DNA of 64,000 nucleotides, taken from positions 1,178,001 to 1,242,000 of the forward strand of contig NZ_CP056047.1 of assembly GCF_021559775.1 (NCBI RefSeq), in the 5' to 3' direction. The DNA comes from Gillisella vitis. Lineage in GTDB: Bacteria > Pseudomonadota > Alphaproteobacteria > Rhizobiales > Rhizobiaceae. Both the position numbers and the translations under genes were made by a program. The stretch's first letter is position 1; the number at the start of each line of letters is the position of its first letter. The notes beneath the pieces are model-generated. The model searched no databases and was not told the origin of the DNA. It saw only the letters and a list, made by a program, of their open reading frames with translations. Below, in pieces: positions 24,798 to 33,385 of this stretch.

Positions 24798-25307
24798 ATG
24801 GCGATATATGCGATGATCGACGGCGAGGGGTTCGCTAAGGCATTTTACGAAGAGGCGGTGCATGGCGCCCGGCAACTGCCTGTCTATGATGATGCCGGCG
24901 AGGTTACTGGCCATCAGCCAAACCTCGACTGCCTGATTCCGGAGGCGGCAGTGGAGATCAGCCAGGCGCAGTGGCAAGAGCTGCTGGGCTTTCCCTCCCT
25001 GCGCAAACTGATCGACGGGGCTGTGGTTGAATTCCAGCCACCACCTATCGAACCCGTGGTGGTGATGCCGACGCTGACGCCGCGTCAGTTCTGGCTGGCG
25101 GCTTCTCGCATCGATGTCAGCAAGGCGGATGTTCTGGCGCTGGTCGATGCCGTGGACGACAAACAGGCGGCTGCCGATCTGCGCATCGAGATTACCGAGG
25201 CGGTCAGCTTTGAGCGCTCCAATCCTGCCATTGACGAACTGGCGGTCTTGCTCGGCATTTCCGGTGAGCAACTCGATAGCCTGTGGGTGTGGGCTGCGGG
25301 GTTTTAG
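24798..25307 (+). CDS. Tail fibre-associated protein, possible assembly chaperone
   Basis: This 169-residue protein follows the fibre gene with no gap. It starts MAIYAMIDGEGFAKAFYEEAVHG and contains VVVMPTLTPRQFWLAASRIDVSKADVLALVDAV, a pattern seen in proteins encoded after tail fibres, some of them fibre assembly chaperones. The role is inferred from place. Confidence 0.6.
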   Translation: MAIYAMIDGEGFAKAFYEEAVHGARQLPVYDDAGEVTGHQPNLDCLIPEAAVEISQAQWQELLGFPSLRKLIDGAVVEFQPPPIEPVVVMPTLTPRQFWLAASRIDVSKADVLALVDAVDDKQAAADLRIEITEAVSFERSNPAIDELAVLLGISGEQLDSLWVWAAGF

Positions 25308-25410
25308 GCGAATTTACGCCAGATCGTCCAGATCGACGCTAATAGCGAACTAATTTGCAAAGGGCTGCGAGAGCATTGCAGCCAAGAAATCACAAAAAAG
25401 GATGAATATT

Positions 25411-26019
25411 ATGGATCGCGCGAAATTCTTCGCGGCGGTGCGCTCGTCGTTGTTCGGCGGTGCGCTGACGCAAAATCAGGTGAATGGCATCTCGGCCATT
25501 CTCGACGCCTGGCAGGCCAGCACAATGACCGATCTGCGGTGGTTGGCCTATATGCTTGGCACGGCGTTTCACGAAACAGCACAGACCATGCAGCCAGTTC
25601 GTGAAACGAGAGCGGCTTCGGATGAGCAGGCTATCGCCATTCTGGATCGCTCTTGGGCGAAAGGCACGATGCGGTGGGTCAAGTCGGCTTATTGGCGGAT
25701 TGGAGCCGATGGCAAGAGTTGGCTTGGACGTGGCTATGTCCAGCTTACCCACAAGGACAATTATATCAAGCTCGGCGGCGCAATCGACGTTGACCTCATC
25801 GCCAATCCGTCCTTGGCGATGCGTGAGGACATTGCCCTGAAGGTGATGTTTGTGGGCATGAGTGAAGGCCTGTTCACCGGCGTCAAGCTAGATGATTTCT
25901 TCCATGGCACTAAGACGCATTGGGTGGATGCCCGCCGCATTATCAACGGCACGGAAAGCGCCAGCGTTGTTGCAGGCTATGGCCGGAAATTCTATGCGGC
26001 GTTGGTGGGGGCGGCATGA
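25411..26019 (+). CDS. Endolysin, GH19 chitinase-like muramidase
   Basis: This roughly 202-residue lysin has GH19-like motifs: LGTAFHETAQTMQPVRE near residue 50 (Glu is the likely catalytic acid) and GRGYVQLTHKDNYIKLG near 105. It lacks a signal peptide and so needs the holins encoded next. ATG 25411 is chosen over 25402 because AAGGA lies 8 nt upstream. The stop overlaps the following holin-like gene (ATGA). Confidence 0.85.
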   Translation: MDRAKFFAAVRSSLFGGALTQNQVNGISAILDAWQASTMTDLRWLAYMLGTAFHETAQTMQPVRETRAASDEQAIAILDRSWAKGTMRWVKSAYWRIGADGKSWLGRGYVQLTHKDNYIKLGGAIDVDLIANPSLAMREDIALKVMFVGMSEGLFTGVKLDDFFHGTKTHWVDARRIINGTESASVVAGYGRKFYAALVGAA

Positions 26020-26258
26020 ACACCAATCTCCTCCATAACATCATCAACACGCTCATTGCTGCGATCCCGGCGCTGGCGCTGTTCGACTGGACGCCATTTT
26101 TCAGCGAGGCGGTTTCCTTGAAAATCGTAGGATTGTTGGGGCTTGCCAAGATCCTGATCAACACCTGGCGCGATGGACCTGCGGGGATGATGAAGCCCCA
26201 GCCACCGGTTGGCTGGCAACCGGCTGATGACCGCGCTCGCAAGGGTGATTGCCGATGA
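26016..26258 (+). CDS. Small membrane protein, holin candidate
   Basis: This 80-residue protein has two hydrophobic segments (about 9-24 and 33-50) and a polar C-terminus. It lies between endolysin and spanin with ATGA overlaps at both ends. Such a protein usually is a holin or holin regulator. A second, better matched holin is at 27031-27354. Confidence 0.65.
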   Translation: MNTNLLHNIINTLIAAIPALALFDWTPFFSEAVSLKIVGLLGLAKILINTWRDGPAGMMKPQPPVGWQPADDRARKGDCR

Positions 26259-26692
26259 TTGCAATCGCCCTGACTGCCTGGAGTGCCCTCAAGGCGCTCC
26301 ACGAAAAGCTCGACTGGCGCGGCATCGGCTTGATTGCTGCCGTCCTTATCGCCGGGTTAGGCCTGCATCGCTGGGCGTCATCGCTGAAAGAAGCTGGCCG
26401 GAATGAGATCCGCCAGCAATGGGCCGAAGCCCAACGTAAGGCCGACTTGCTTCAGCTCGCCAAAATCGAGGCTCAACAGAAACAAATCAATGCCGCCGAT
26501 GCGGCCTTGGTCGCCACGATGGCCGCTCATGTTGGGCAGGTCGCAGGACTTGAGGCAGCGCTTGCCGAGGAAAGGGAAAAGGATAATGCGAAACCGAATG
26601 CTGCTGCTGGGGCGAGTGCCGCTCCTGCCTGCTCTGCTATGCCTGACAGGGTGCGAAACGCTCTCAACGCCATCGGCGCAACCAACCGCTGA
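26255..26692 (+). CDS. Inner-membrane spanin (Rz-like)
   Basis: This 145-residue protein has one transmembrane helix (about 26-43, IGLIAAVLIAGLGLH) followed by a long charged helical region (about 50-115) and a flexible Ala-rich tail, which is the i-spanin layout. The gene contains the start of an outer-membrane lipoprotein in another frame (26586), the classical Rz/Rz1 nesting. Together they fuse inner and outer membranes at lysis. Confidence 0.75.
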   Translation: MIAIALTAWSALKALHEKLDWRGIGLIAAVLIAGLGLHRWASSLKEAGRNEIRQQWAEAQRKADLLQLAKIEAQQKQINAADAALVATMAAHVGQVAGLEAALAEEREKDNAKPNAAAGASAAPACSAMPDRVRNALNAIGATNR

Positions 26693-26792
26693 TCGCAAAC
26701 CAAGCGTCTCGGCCAGCATCATGGCTGATTGCGATGCACCTGTGTTCATTCCTGATGGCACAGATCGGACGGCTGAATCGGCTGTGGGGTAG
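26586..26792 (+). CDS. Outer-membrane spanin lipoprotein (Rz1-like), overlapping
   Basis: This 68-residue lipoprotein starts inside the Rz-like gene in a different frame. It has basic residues, a hydrophobic stretch and the lipobox LTGC (Cys23), then a Ser/Pro/Thr-rich tail. AAGGA lies 5 nt upstream of the ATG. The overlap and lipobox make the o-spanin call fairly safe. The frame stops at 26790-26792, while a neighbouring frame continues with natural-looking coding (26755-26877), so the present C-terminus may be shortened. Confidence 0.75.
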   Translation: MRNRMLLLGRVPLLPALLCLTGCETLSTPSAQPTADRKPSVSASIMADCDAPVFIPDGTDRTAESAVG

Positions 26793-26877
26793 AGACCGAA
26801 AGGCGCTGGCCGATTGCCGCGCCACAAATGCGGCGAAGGCAGATACCATCAATGCACTGCAAAGGGGCGGGACGTGA
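26755..26877 (+). CDS. 40-codon frame continuing the spanin region
   Basis: An ATG at 26755 opens a 40-residue frame (GRLNRLWGRDRKALADCRATN and onward) overlapping the end of the Rz1-like gene. The composition (conserved-looking LWGRDR, ADC) suggests real coding. It could be a separate small protein, or the original C-terminus of the o-spanin now separated by a frameshift. No decision is possible from this sequence alone. Confidence 0.4.
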   Translation: MAQIGRLNRLWGRDRKALADCRATNAAKADTINALQRGGT

Positions 26878-27030
26878 CAGACGGAAAAGTGGCAACGCCA
26901 CCGAGGTGCAATGTCAACAATAGGCTGCCAAGCGGCTGGCACCGCTCGATTGCAAGAGCGCCAATCGGACCAGGGGCCCTGCGCTTAACACCACCGGTCT
27001 GGCACCCGGAGAACAATAGAGGGGCAGGGG

Positions 27031-27354
27031 ATGTCTGAGAAGATTTCAACGGTGGCCGAGGTGCTGACCGCCTGGTTCGGCGGCGCCGGAACAACCATCA
27101 TCGGCGCCATTATCGGCCGGGCAATGTGGCATGTACAGGAGGTTCGCCGTGCCCACCGCGGTCCCCTCGGCCCCGAACTGTTGTGGGAACTGCCGATCGC
27201 CATCGGCATGGCGTTGATTGGTGAAGGCCTAGCTGGGTGGCTCGGTCTCGGGCAACCGATTTCGACGGGGCTCATTGCTGCGCTGGCTTATCTGGGTCCG
27301 CGTGGGGCAGAAGTGCTATTTATGAAGTGGTGGATGGGAAAAAAGCAGCATTGA
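27031..27354 (+). CDS. Phage holin, LydA/holin_3_3-like
   Basis: This 107-residue membrane protein has hydrophobic segments around 15-33 (FGGAGTTIIGAIIGRAMW), 55-72 (PIAIGMALIGEGLAGWLGL) and 76-90 (STGLIAALAYLG). The ELLWELPIAIGMALIGEGLA core matches LydA-type holins. It is the last gene of the prophage lysis module. The SD is GAGGGGCAGGGG just before the ATG. It would form the membrane lesion that releases the endolysin. Confidence 0.8.
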   Translation: MSEKISTVAEVLTAWFGGAGTTIIGAIIGRAMWHVQEVRRAHRGPLGPELLWELPIAIGMALIGEGLAGWLGLGQPISTGLIAALAYLGPRGAEVLFMKWWMGKKQH

Positions 27355-27365
27355 CACAAAATAGA

Positions 27366-27385
27366 CCGAGGACGCGACTCCTCGG
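27366..27385. terminator. Stem-loop between prophage and island
   Basis: A perfect 7-bp stem (CCGAGGA / TCCTCGG) with a 6-nt loop lies 11 nt after the holin stop and just before the stop of the opposing island gene. The T run is weak on both sides. It probably ends converging transcription and marks the visible right limit of phage coding. Confidence 0.5.
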
Positions 27386-27393
27386 CCTATGTG

Positions 27394-28086
27394 TTATAAT
27401 TTAATGTCCTGCACATTATCCACATTTACTGCTTCGACAGAAAGCCCCTGGGATAATACGCCGTTAAAAACGGGACAAATGAAATGAAGTCCTCGATGAG
27501 TAAATCGGTCTCCCGATTCTAGAACCATCGCAAGTGCCTTTAAGTAAACTGAAATCGACTTAAAGAAGTATACCCCTGCGGAAGCTTCGTTAGAAATAAC
27601 TCTCTTCTCTGCAGCCTCAACTACCCGGTTATTCTCATCTCGACGCAAATAGGAATATATCTCCTTATTTGAATAAAATGTTAAAGCAAGGGCGCCGATG
27701 CCTTCTTTGTCAATATAATTCGTTGGATTCTGATCAAACTGAAATAATATGTCCGCCAGATCGAAGCAAATCGTTTCACTCAAGTTTTCCAGAAGGCCGC
27801 ACGCTCCTAAAACTGAAAAAGCCGCCCCCTTGGTGTAGTGAGATAAAAACACGCATCTACACAAAGGGTACCAAACAGCTAGCTTTTCTTGGTGAAAGCG
27901 GTGACTTTGAGGGTCATCGCGAAGGATGAATATTAGGTCTTTATCAGTTATCAATCCGGAGGACCACCAATGGCGGCTTTCAAGAGCACGCCTGAGAAGG
28001 GGTAATCCGTCAACAATCGTTTCTGATTTAACTGATCCGTCAGGGTTGACAAACCCAGGACCGGCTAAGGGGATGATCGACTTCAT
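27394..28086 (-). CDS. Nucleotidyltransferase-like protein, degenerate
   Basis: This 230-residue protein is the last gene of a minus-strand operon (33057 to 27394). It aligns by eye with the sugar-nucleotidyltransferase domains of the upstream gene: it starts with MKSIIPLAGPGF and carries RVVEAAEKRVISNEASAGVYFF, a block also found in both domains there. The G-x-G-x-R nucleotide-binding loop is missing (LAGPGFVNPDG instead), so it is probably not a normal pyrophosphorylase. It may be regulatory or a partner subunit. It overlaps the preceding gene by 4 nt. Confidence 0.65.
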   Translation of the reverse strand: MKSIIPLAGPGFVNPDGSVKSETIVDGLPLLRRALESRHWWSSGLITDKDLIFILRDDPQSHRFHQEKLAVWYPLCRCVFLSHYTKGAAFSVLGACGLLENLSETICFDLADILFQFDQNPTNYIDKEGIGALALTFYSNKEIYSYLRRDENNRVVEAAEKRVISNEASAGVYFFKSISVYLKALAMVLESGDRFTHRGLHFICPVFNGVLSQGLSVEAVNVDNVQDIKL

Positions 28087-29594
28087 TGAAGCGGCTCATC
28101 TTTTGAATTTGGCATCCCTTTAAGAGCGAAAAATTCCCTCATGTCCTCCGGTGTTCCGAGCCCATGCATAGCTTCTTTTTCTACCTCGTATATTCCAATA
28201 CGAGCGCCCTCATCAATCATATAGTTATATACAGGGCATGTGTAGAATTCGTTGTTTATTCTATCATTATTAGCGATCATGTCCACGGTCGCCTTAATCA
28301 ATGCATCCGCGCGCCTAAATAAGTAAACTCCAACCGTAGCATATTCTGAAATTGCTTTCTTCTCGGCTACTTCCTCCACGAGACCATGTTCATTTAATTT
28401 TGCAAATGACCATTTTGGATTCAATTCTGGATCTTTAAACACCAAGATAGAACCATCCAGATTTCTGTTTACGCAGTCATCGACGAAGTCATCGACAGAA
28501 AAATCAATTAACTGGTCAGAGTTAGCGACTATTATAATGTCGGAATCACTAAAATGCTTTCTCGCCAACATAACGGTGCACAGTGTTCCCTCGGTGAGCT
28601 TTTCGACAGACTGTACGCTTGCAACTCTACCGATCCGATCAACGATGGACACATTTTTCTCAATATGATCAGAGCGTAGAAGTGCTACTACCTTGCTGTT
28701 TCGCGGGCGAACATTTTCTAAAACACGCTCGATCATTGGTTTGCCGCCGACGTCAATAAACGGCTTCGGTTTAAGCCACCCGTCTTTTGCGAACCGGCTT
28801 CCTTCACCAGCGCCTGGAACTACGAGAACAACCTCTTGTTTTTCGGTGGTGCGGCCATAAAACTTTTCAACATACTCTTTGTATTTTTCAGGCGTGTAGA
28901 AGCTATGATAATGTTTGGCAGCAATAGAGAAATTCGCAATTGATTTCCCTTCGATAATTATTTGGTTTAACGTGGAGGAGATAAAGTATTTTCCATCATG
29001 TCGGTCTTCGCACCTAATCGAGTTCATGGCGGCATCGATAAATAACTGGGCGCTTTCATAGTAATACAAGCCGGAAATTGCATTTTCGCTGATAACTCTC
29101 TTTTCGGCGGATTGAGAAATGCAGCCATCTTCACCGATCCGCACATAAGACCAACGCGGATGCACAGAAGGAAAAGTCACAACCCCAGCTACGGCATTTT
29201 TCCTTTTTACTTCATCGAATAGCCCAGCAATTGGCGATGTAATCACTTGGTCGCCATTAGCAATTAGAATTGGGGCCTCTAAATCCAGGTGGTCTACCGC
29301 TAATAAACATGTACAAAGTGCACCTTCTGTTTCGCTGCTGACCGGGATAACAACAACTTCGTTGCCGGCGCGAAGCTTGATTACCGTATCGATAGAAAAC
29401 CTATCGATGTCTTCCTGCCGAACTAGGAATACAAATTTTGCGTCGCCGAACTCGGAGCGGAGAGCATTAATTGAATGCTCAATCATTGTCTTTCCGCCAA
29501 GATCGACTAATGGCTTGGGGAAGTAGAATTCTTCCTGATCGAAAAAAGGCGAAGTTGCAGCTATAGGTATCAAAATTTGCATTTTCTGTTTCAT
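28083..29594 (-). CDS. Tandem two-domain sugar nucleotidyltransferase
   Basis: This 503-residue protein has two RmlA-like nucleotidyltransferase domains. The C-terminal one (about 255-495) has a nearly canonical loop VPGAGEGSRFAKDGWLKPKPFIDVGGKPMI. The N-terminal one (1-245) reads IPIAATSPFFDQEEFYFPKPLVDLGG and lacks the Gly-rich loop. Both carry the AEKRVIS/AEKKAIS-x-x-A block. An active domain plus a degenerate one suggests an activated sugar or polyol synthase with a regulatory half. It lies in an operon with a HAD phosphatase and a GDPD-like protein. The start could also be the Met four codons later (29582). Confidence 0.72.
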   Translation of the reverse strand: MKQKMQILIPIAATSPFFDQEEFYFPKPLVDLGGKTMIEHSINALRSEFGDAKFVFLVRQEDIDRFSIDTVIKLRAGNEVVVIPVSSETEGALCTCLLAVDHLDLEAPILIANGDQVITSPIAGLFDEVKRKNAVAGVVTFPSVHPRWSYVRIGEDGCISQSAEKRVISENAISGLYYYESAQLFIDAAMNSIRCEDRHDGKYFISSTLNQIIIEGKSIANFSIAAKHYHSFYTPEKYKEYVEKFYGRTTEKQEVVLVVPGAGEGSRFAKDGWLKPKPFIDVGGKPMIERVLENVRPRNSKVVALLRSDHIEKNVSIVDRIGRVASVQSVEKLTEGTLCTVMLARKHFSDSDIIIVANSDQLIDFSVDDFVDDCVNRNLDGSILVFKDPELNPKWSFAKLNEHGLVEEVAEKKAISEYATVGVYLFRRADALIKATVDMIANNDRINNEFYTCPVYNYMIDEGARIGIYEVEKEAMHGLGTPEDMREFFALKGMPNSKDEPLQ

Positions 29595-29608
29595 CCTCTT
29601 GCCCTCGA

Positions 29609-30229
29609 CTAGGCCGCCAACGCCGAAATTTTTTGTTTGATAGCCTCGTAATATACGTCAGACACATCAGCTACTGCCATCACATGGGCCCCTGATGCTC
29701 GGGCAGCAGCTAAGCCGTGCTCATTATCTTCAACTATCAGAACCTCATGAGGCGCCAACCCCATTCGCTCTATAGCCTTGACGTATATCTCTGGGTCTGG
29801 CTTGGCGTGTTTCACGTCTTCATTCGATAGGAAAAAGTCTAAATACATATCCAATTTTGACAACTTCATCATCAAGTCAACTGATGCCCTTATTGAATTA
29901 GAGCAGACGGCAAGTTTAAAACCTTCCGATTTCAAGCAAGATAAAGCGCGTTGGTGCAAAAAGTTTGGCTTACATTTCGAGTAAGCGATTTCCGCAGTAA
30001 AATCCTGCTTTAATGAATTTATAAACGGGTGAAGCCGTTTAGGAAGCCTTCGCGTTTTACTAAGGATTTCCAGTTTGCGCTTCGTTGGTAAGCCATCGTA
30101 TGTACTTAGGTGAGCGTCTCTTTCAATAGGCATACCAAACAGCGACAATGCTCGATTTAAAGCGTCGTAGTGCCAGTCTTTGGCATCGATCAACACTCCA
30201 TCCATATCAAACAATACGGCTTTAATCAT
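29609..30229 (-). CDS. HAD-IA hydrolase (beta-phosphoglucomutase/phosphatase-like)
   Basis: This 206-residue HAD protein has motif I VLFDMDGVLID at the start, a cap domain, motif III KPDPEIY and motif IV IVEDNEHGLAAARASG. The catalytic Asp pair is intact. Candidate activities are sugar- or polyol-phosphate phosphatase or phosphomutase, supplying substrate to the neighbouring nucleotidyltransferases. ATG 30229 is preferred because GGAG lies 6 nt upstream. It overlaps the GDPD-like gene by 8 nt. Confidence 0.82.
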   Translation of the reverse strand: MIKAVLFDMDGVLIDAKDWHYDALNRALSLFGMPIERDAHLSTYDGLPTKRKLEILSKTRRLPKRLHPFINSLKQDFTAEIAYSKCKPNFLHQRALSCLKSEGFKLAVCSNSIRASVDLMMKLSKLDMYLDFFLSNEDVKHAKPDPEIYVKAIERMGLAPHEVLIVEDNEHGLAAARASGAHVMAVADVSDVYYEAIKQKISALAA

Positions 30230-30911
30230 TTTTATCTCCAAAATACTCCAGAGCCTTGGAAGGAAAATCGGTGCAGAGCATCAAACGGCCGTTCTCGCTG
30301 AGATTAAACGACGATGCCCAATCAGACCAAGCGTCAAGATGGTTTCTTTTGTGAAGTTCAGGAGAGACTATCGCAGCCAAGCGACCCTCGGCCGCTATCT
30401 TATCAATGACACTGCTCTTCGTGTAAGGTTCATCGAAGCTATCAAGCCAGACGCCCGCGCACTGCTCAACACAACAGGCGATAGGTTCAATATCGCTCAT
30501 TCGTGTAAATACATTCATCTTCGAATTCATGTAATGTCGCATGTCAGGGACAGACATATCAAACACAAAAGCGTTTTCGATCTCATGTTTTTTTAAAAAA
30601 TCATCGACTAAATTGGAAAGTCCGTCCGATTTTATGTTTAGCGCTAGCCAGCCGTCTGTACCGATGGATTTATAGATCTCCAGAAAAGTTGAAAAACTCA
30701 TAGGCTTATCGCGTGATCGGGGAGGATCGTGTGAGATAACTAATTCACCATCTAAATCCCGCACATCAGTTTCAATGCCGAATCCATGCGTCAACGCACG
30801 AACGAAAGCAGACAAGCTGTTTTTCTCTGAGGCTTCAAGCCAAAATCCCCTGTGCGCGATAATTCGTGCCCGAAATGACGTCTCGCCGGACGGATAGCTT
30901 ATCAACGACAT
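30222..30911 (-). CDS. Glycerophosphodiester phosphodiesterase-like protein
   Basis: This 229-residue GDPD/PI-PLC-fold protein keeps the family catalytic residues: H20-R21 in IIAHRGFW, E47 and D49 in GIETDVRD, and H61 in ISHDPP. There is no signal peptide, so it acts in the cytoplasm. The family cleaves phosphodiesters of glycerol and other alcohols. In a capsule-type operon it may trim or transfer a phospho-alcohol group. It lies 16 nt after the 709-residue gene. Confidence 0.78.
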   Translation of the reverse strand: MSLISYPSGETSFRARIIAHRGFWLEASEKNSLSAFVRALTHGFGIETDVRDLDGELVISHDPPRSRDKPMSFSTFLEIYKSIGTDGWLALNIKSDGLSNLVDDFLKKHEIENAFVFDMSVPDMRHYMNSKMNVFTRMSDIEPIACCVEQCAGVWLDSFDEPYTKSSVIDKIAAEGRLAAIVSPELHKRNHLDAWSDWASSFNLSENGRLMLCTDFPSKALEYFGDKND

Positions 30912-30927
30912 GATACCTCTCTAAATT

Positions 30928-33057
30928 TCACACAAATGCGCGGAGATGGTCCAAGGACTTGCTGTCCGAGTTAAGGTCAAGGACCAGATGAGGGAGAATC
31001 TGCTGCATTGTCAGTCGACCCCGGTAAATTTCATGACGAGTTTCGTCCCAAGGCACTCTGATCAAGCGTGTATCTTGCTCGAAAAGGATGGTCTCCAAGA
31101 ACTGATGTGCATGGCAGCGACTCATATATGGTTTCATCGAGTCGGGTGCGTCGATGACATTCAAGAACAGTTCCTGTCCCGACGTAATTCGCGCAAACGC
31201 TTGCCTGTCACACAGCATAATGCGGTCGCCCAGTCCCTCGATGAAGTTAGCGTGTGGGTCATGGTCGCCGATTAAAAAGTTATCCCGACTGCCGTTCGTC
31301 AAATTGAATAGGTTTGAAAGTAACGAGGTGCCGCTGAAAACCAAATCAGATCGCAAAATAAGGTAACGAGTTATCGGTACTGTTTTCTCGCTCTCGGCGT
31401 TTTTTGCCAATTCACGTAGCGCGGCTATTCGGTTCCACATCCTAGCTTGATTAACCAGGTGGAAATTACCAGAAAATCTATCCGAAACACGTTGACCGAT
31501 TAGTGACTTGAATTGGCTGTCATTCCATATATCGATCTTAAAATCGGTGGAAAGCTTGCTTTTTAAATAGTCAGTGGTTATGTCGCTCTCGGCCGCTGCC
31601 AAGCTAGCGCAGAAATTGATTAAATTAGGAAGATAGCGCCGCACTTCTCCCACTGATTGACATCCAAGCTGCAAGACAGCGTCATGAATCTCGATTGGAA
31701 GGTGCGGCAGTAGGAAATGAATTGAGTCCGGATCGAATAGGCCCCTTGAGCCACCTTTGTCCCAAGTCGCGATACCGTAAGAAAATTTCATTCCTCGGTT
31801 TTCATGGGCTTCTGTCTCGCTAGCTAGTTTGTCCATGAGCAACGGAAAAACATGGTTCGAAAACCTGCACTGTCCGAACATTCCAATAAACACATGCTCT
31901 TGATCGGTAGAGTTAACATTAAAGGCGGCGCGCGCTTTCGGCAGCAAATTCAGCCGTTGAAAATCGCTATCCGGAGCGCTTTTCAAGAACAATATCCTGG
32001 CGCTTAACTCTTTGAACTGAACATCTGAATTTTGGTGTCGCCAATGCCCTTCAGTATTATCAAGCCCAACAAGCTCACTTGCCAATCTAACGGCAATGGG
32101 CCGCCATTTTTCCATGCCATCAAATTCGGACAATTTGAATAGCTGTTTTACGAAATCAGGATTATCAGAGAATTTAGAATCAACCCAAAGCTCCCCAAGA
32201 TAATTTGCTTTTTCGATAATCTTGAACGCAACTAAAAGGCGAAAGAGTATAACGTTTCTCTCGTCATCAGGAGCCTGTCTGCTGAATTCCGCGGCAATAT
32301 CGCCAATCAGATTTATTGGGATCTTAACGTCTGCCGCAGGATAAAGAATGCCCGAAATGAGCGCGAACTCGAAGGCAGAGAAGTCCTCTATACCCTTTAG
32401 ATAAATCGCGAATCGATTTACCTGAAGCATGTGCGACATATCATGCGTACATGAATCGTTTGTGGCCGTTGAGATCTGCAGCAATAGTTCAGAGACTGCT
32501 CCGCTTAACTTAAAAAGGAGCTGCTGCCTAAAAATTGCAAATGACGGAATATTTCGGACGGTTTCTAGTGTAACATTTTGTAGAAAATCGGTTGAACGGC
32601 GTAAATCTCCAGCAAGAAACGAGCCGCCTGCTAGAAATAGAGAAATGTGAGGATTTTTCGCAAAACCAGAAGGTATGGTTTTTGAAAAATCTAAAAATCT
32701 CTGGCAATCTTTTTTCAGGCTAACAAGGACAACTAGTATCTCCAAGCATAAATTGAAATTTTTGTGTCTTTCCCAGACATAAATCATCATCTCTAACGAA
32801 GATTGATGATTTCCTTGATCTCTAACCTCAATAGATTTTGTCACGAACTCGTGAATAAAATCACTAATATTCGAATCTGAAAATTTATATCGATCGATTG
32901 TTTGTAATATGTATTCGGATGCCTCAACATAATGTTGTGCGTCGATCCGCCTTTTCATTTCCAATATATGCTTAGTAATCAATTCCACAGTCTTCTCCGC
33001 CAAGGAAACCATATTGTTCGGGCAAATCCGCGAGGTATTTAGATGAAGGCTTAACAT
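30928..33057 (-). CDS. Large protein of unknown family, possible glycosyltransferase
   Basis: This 709-residue protein is the first gene of the minus-strand operon. Residues 1-340 are helical and repeat-like (TPR-like in feel but without clear motifs). From about 385 a Rossmann-like part begins with HVFIGMFGQCRFSNHVFPLL and includes YLILRSDLVFSG and FLIGDHDPHANFIEGLGDRIMLCDR, which resembles uncharacterised polysaccharide-locus proteins with R-x-D-L motifs. No signal peptide. It may bind or extend a glycan, but the family is not known to me. AT-rich codon use. Confidence 0.6.
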   Translation of the reverse strand: MLSLHLNTSRICPNNMVSLAEKTVELITKHILEMKRRIDAQHYVEASEYILQTIDRYKFSDSNISDFIHEFVTKSIEVRDQGNHQSSLEMMIYVWERHKNFNLCLEILVVLVSLKKDCQRFLDFSKTIPSGFAKNPHISLFLAGGSFLAGDLRRSTDFLQNVTLETVRNIPSFAIFRQQLLFKLSGAVSELLLQISTATNDSCTHDMSHMLQVNRFAIYLKGIEDFSAFEFALISGILYPAADVKIPINLIGDIAAEFSRQAPDDERNVILFRLLVAFKIIEKANYLGELWVDSKFSDNPDFVKQLFKLSEFDGMEKWRPIAVRLASELVGLDNTEGHWRHQNSDVQFKELSARILFLKSAPDSDFQRLNLLPKARAAFNVNSTDQEHVFIGMFGQCRFSNHVFPLLMDKLASETEAHENRGMKFSYGIATWDKGGSRGLFDPDSIHFLLPHLPIEIHDAVLQLGCQSVGEVRRYLPNLINFCASLAAAESDITTDYLKSKLSTDFKIDIWNDSQFKSLIGQRVSDRFSGNFHLVNQARMWNRIAALRELAKNAESEKTVPITRYLILRSDLVFSGTSLLSNLFNLTNGSRDNFLIGDHDPHANFIEGLGDRIMLCDRQAFARITSGQELFLNVIDAPDSMKPYMSRCHAHQFLETILFEQDTRLIRVPWDETRHEIYRGRLTMQQILPHLVLDLNSDSKSLDHLRAFV

Positions 33058-33385
33058 AAGTAAACACTAGGAACCGTTGCATTTATTAGGTCCTCGATTC
33101 TCGCTACCTCCCATTCGGCGGCGACCGCTAAGTCGCATACATGATCAATGTGCAAGTTCGAAACCGTCGCCTAGCAGGCCGATAGGGCAAAAAAGAGATT
33201 TTTCGGAGGTCGAGAGGGAGAAACGGTGTTGCCTCGAAACGTGAGGGAACTCAATAGATTTTAAAATGAAAAAATGCAAACGGTGGGTAGCGAGCTATCT
33301 ATCAGGCTTTAGGGGTTGTAATTAAAAGAGTATCAATGTTTCGTAGCGTGAAGCACGTTGGAATTTTTGTTTTAGGGGGGGCAAA
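33058..33385. other. Divergent intergenic region of the island
   Basis: These 328 bp separate the 709-residue gene (minus) from the sulfotransferase-like gene (plus), so they must hold promoters for both. The DNA is AT-rich near each start. No operator, repeat or RNA gene was recognised. A strong SD, AGGGGGGG, precedes ATG 33386. Confidence 0.5.

Noticed and set aside
26814..27038. 74-codon frame between spanin and holin
   Set aside because: Arg/Pro-rich translation without a family. The shorter frame at 26755-26877 reads better in the overlapping part.
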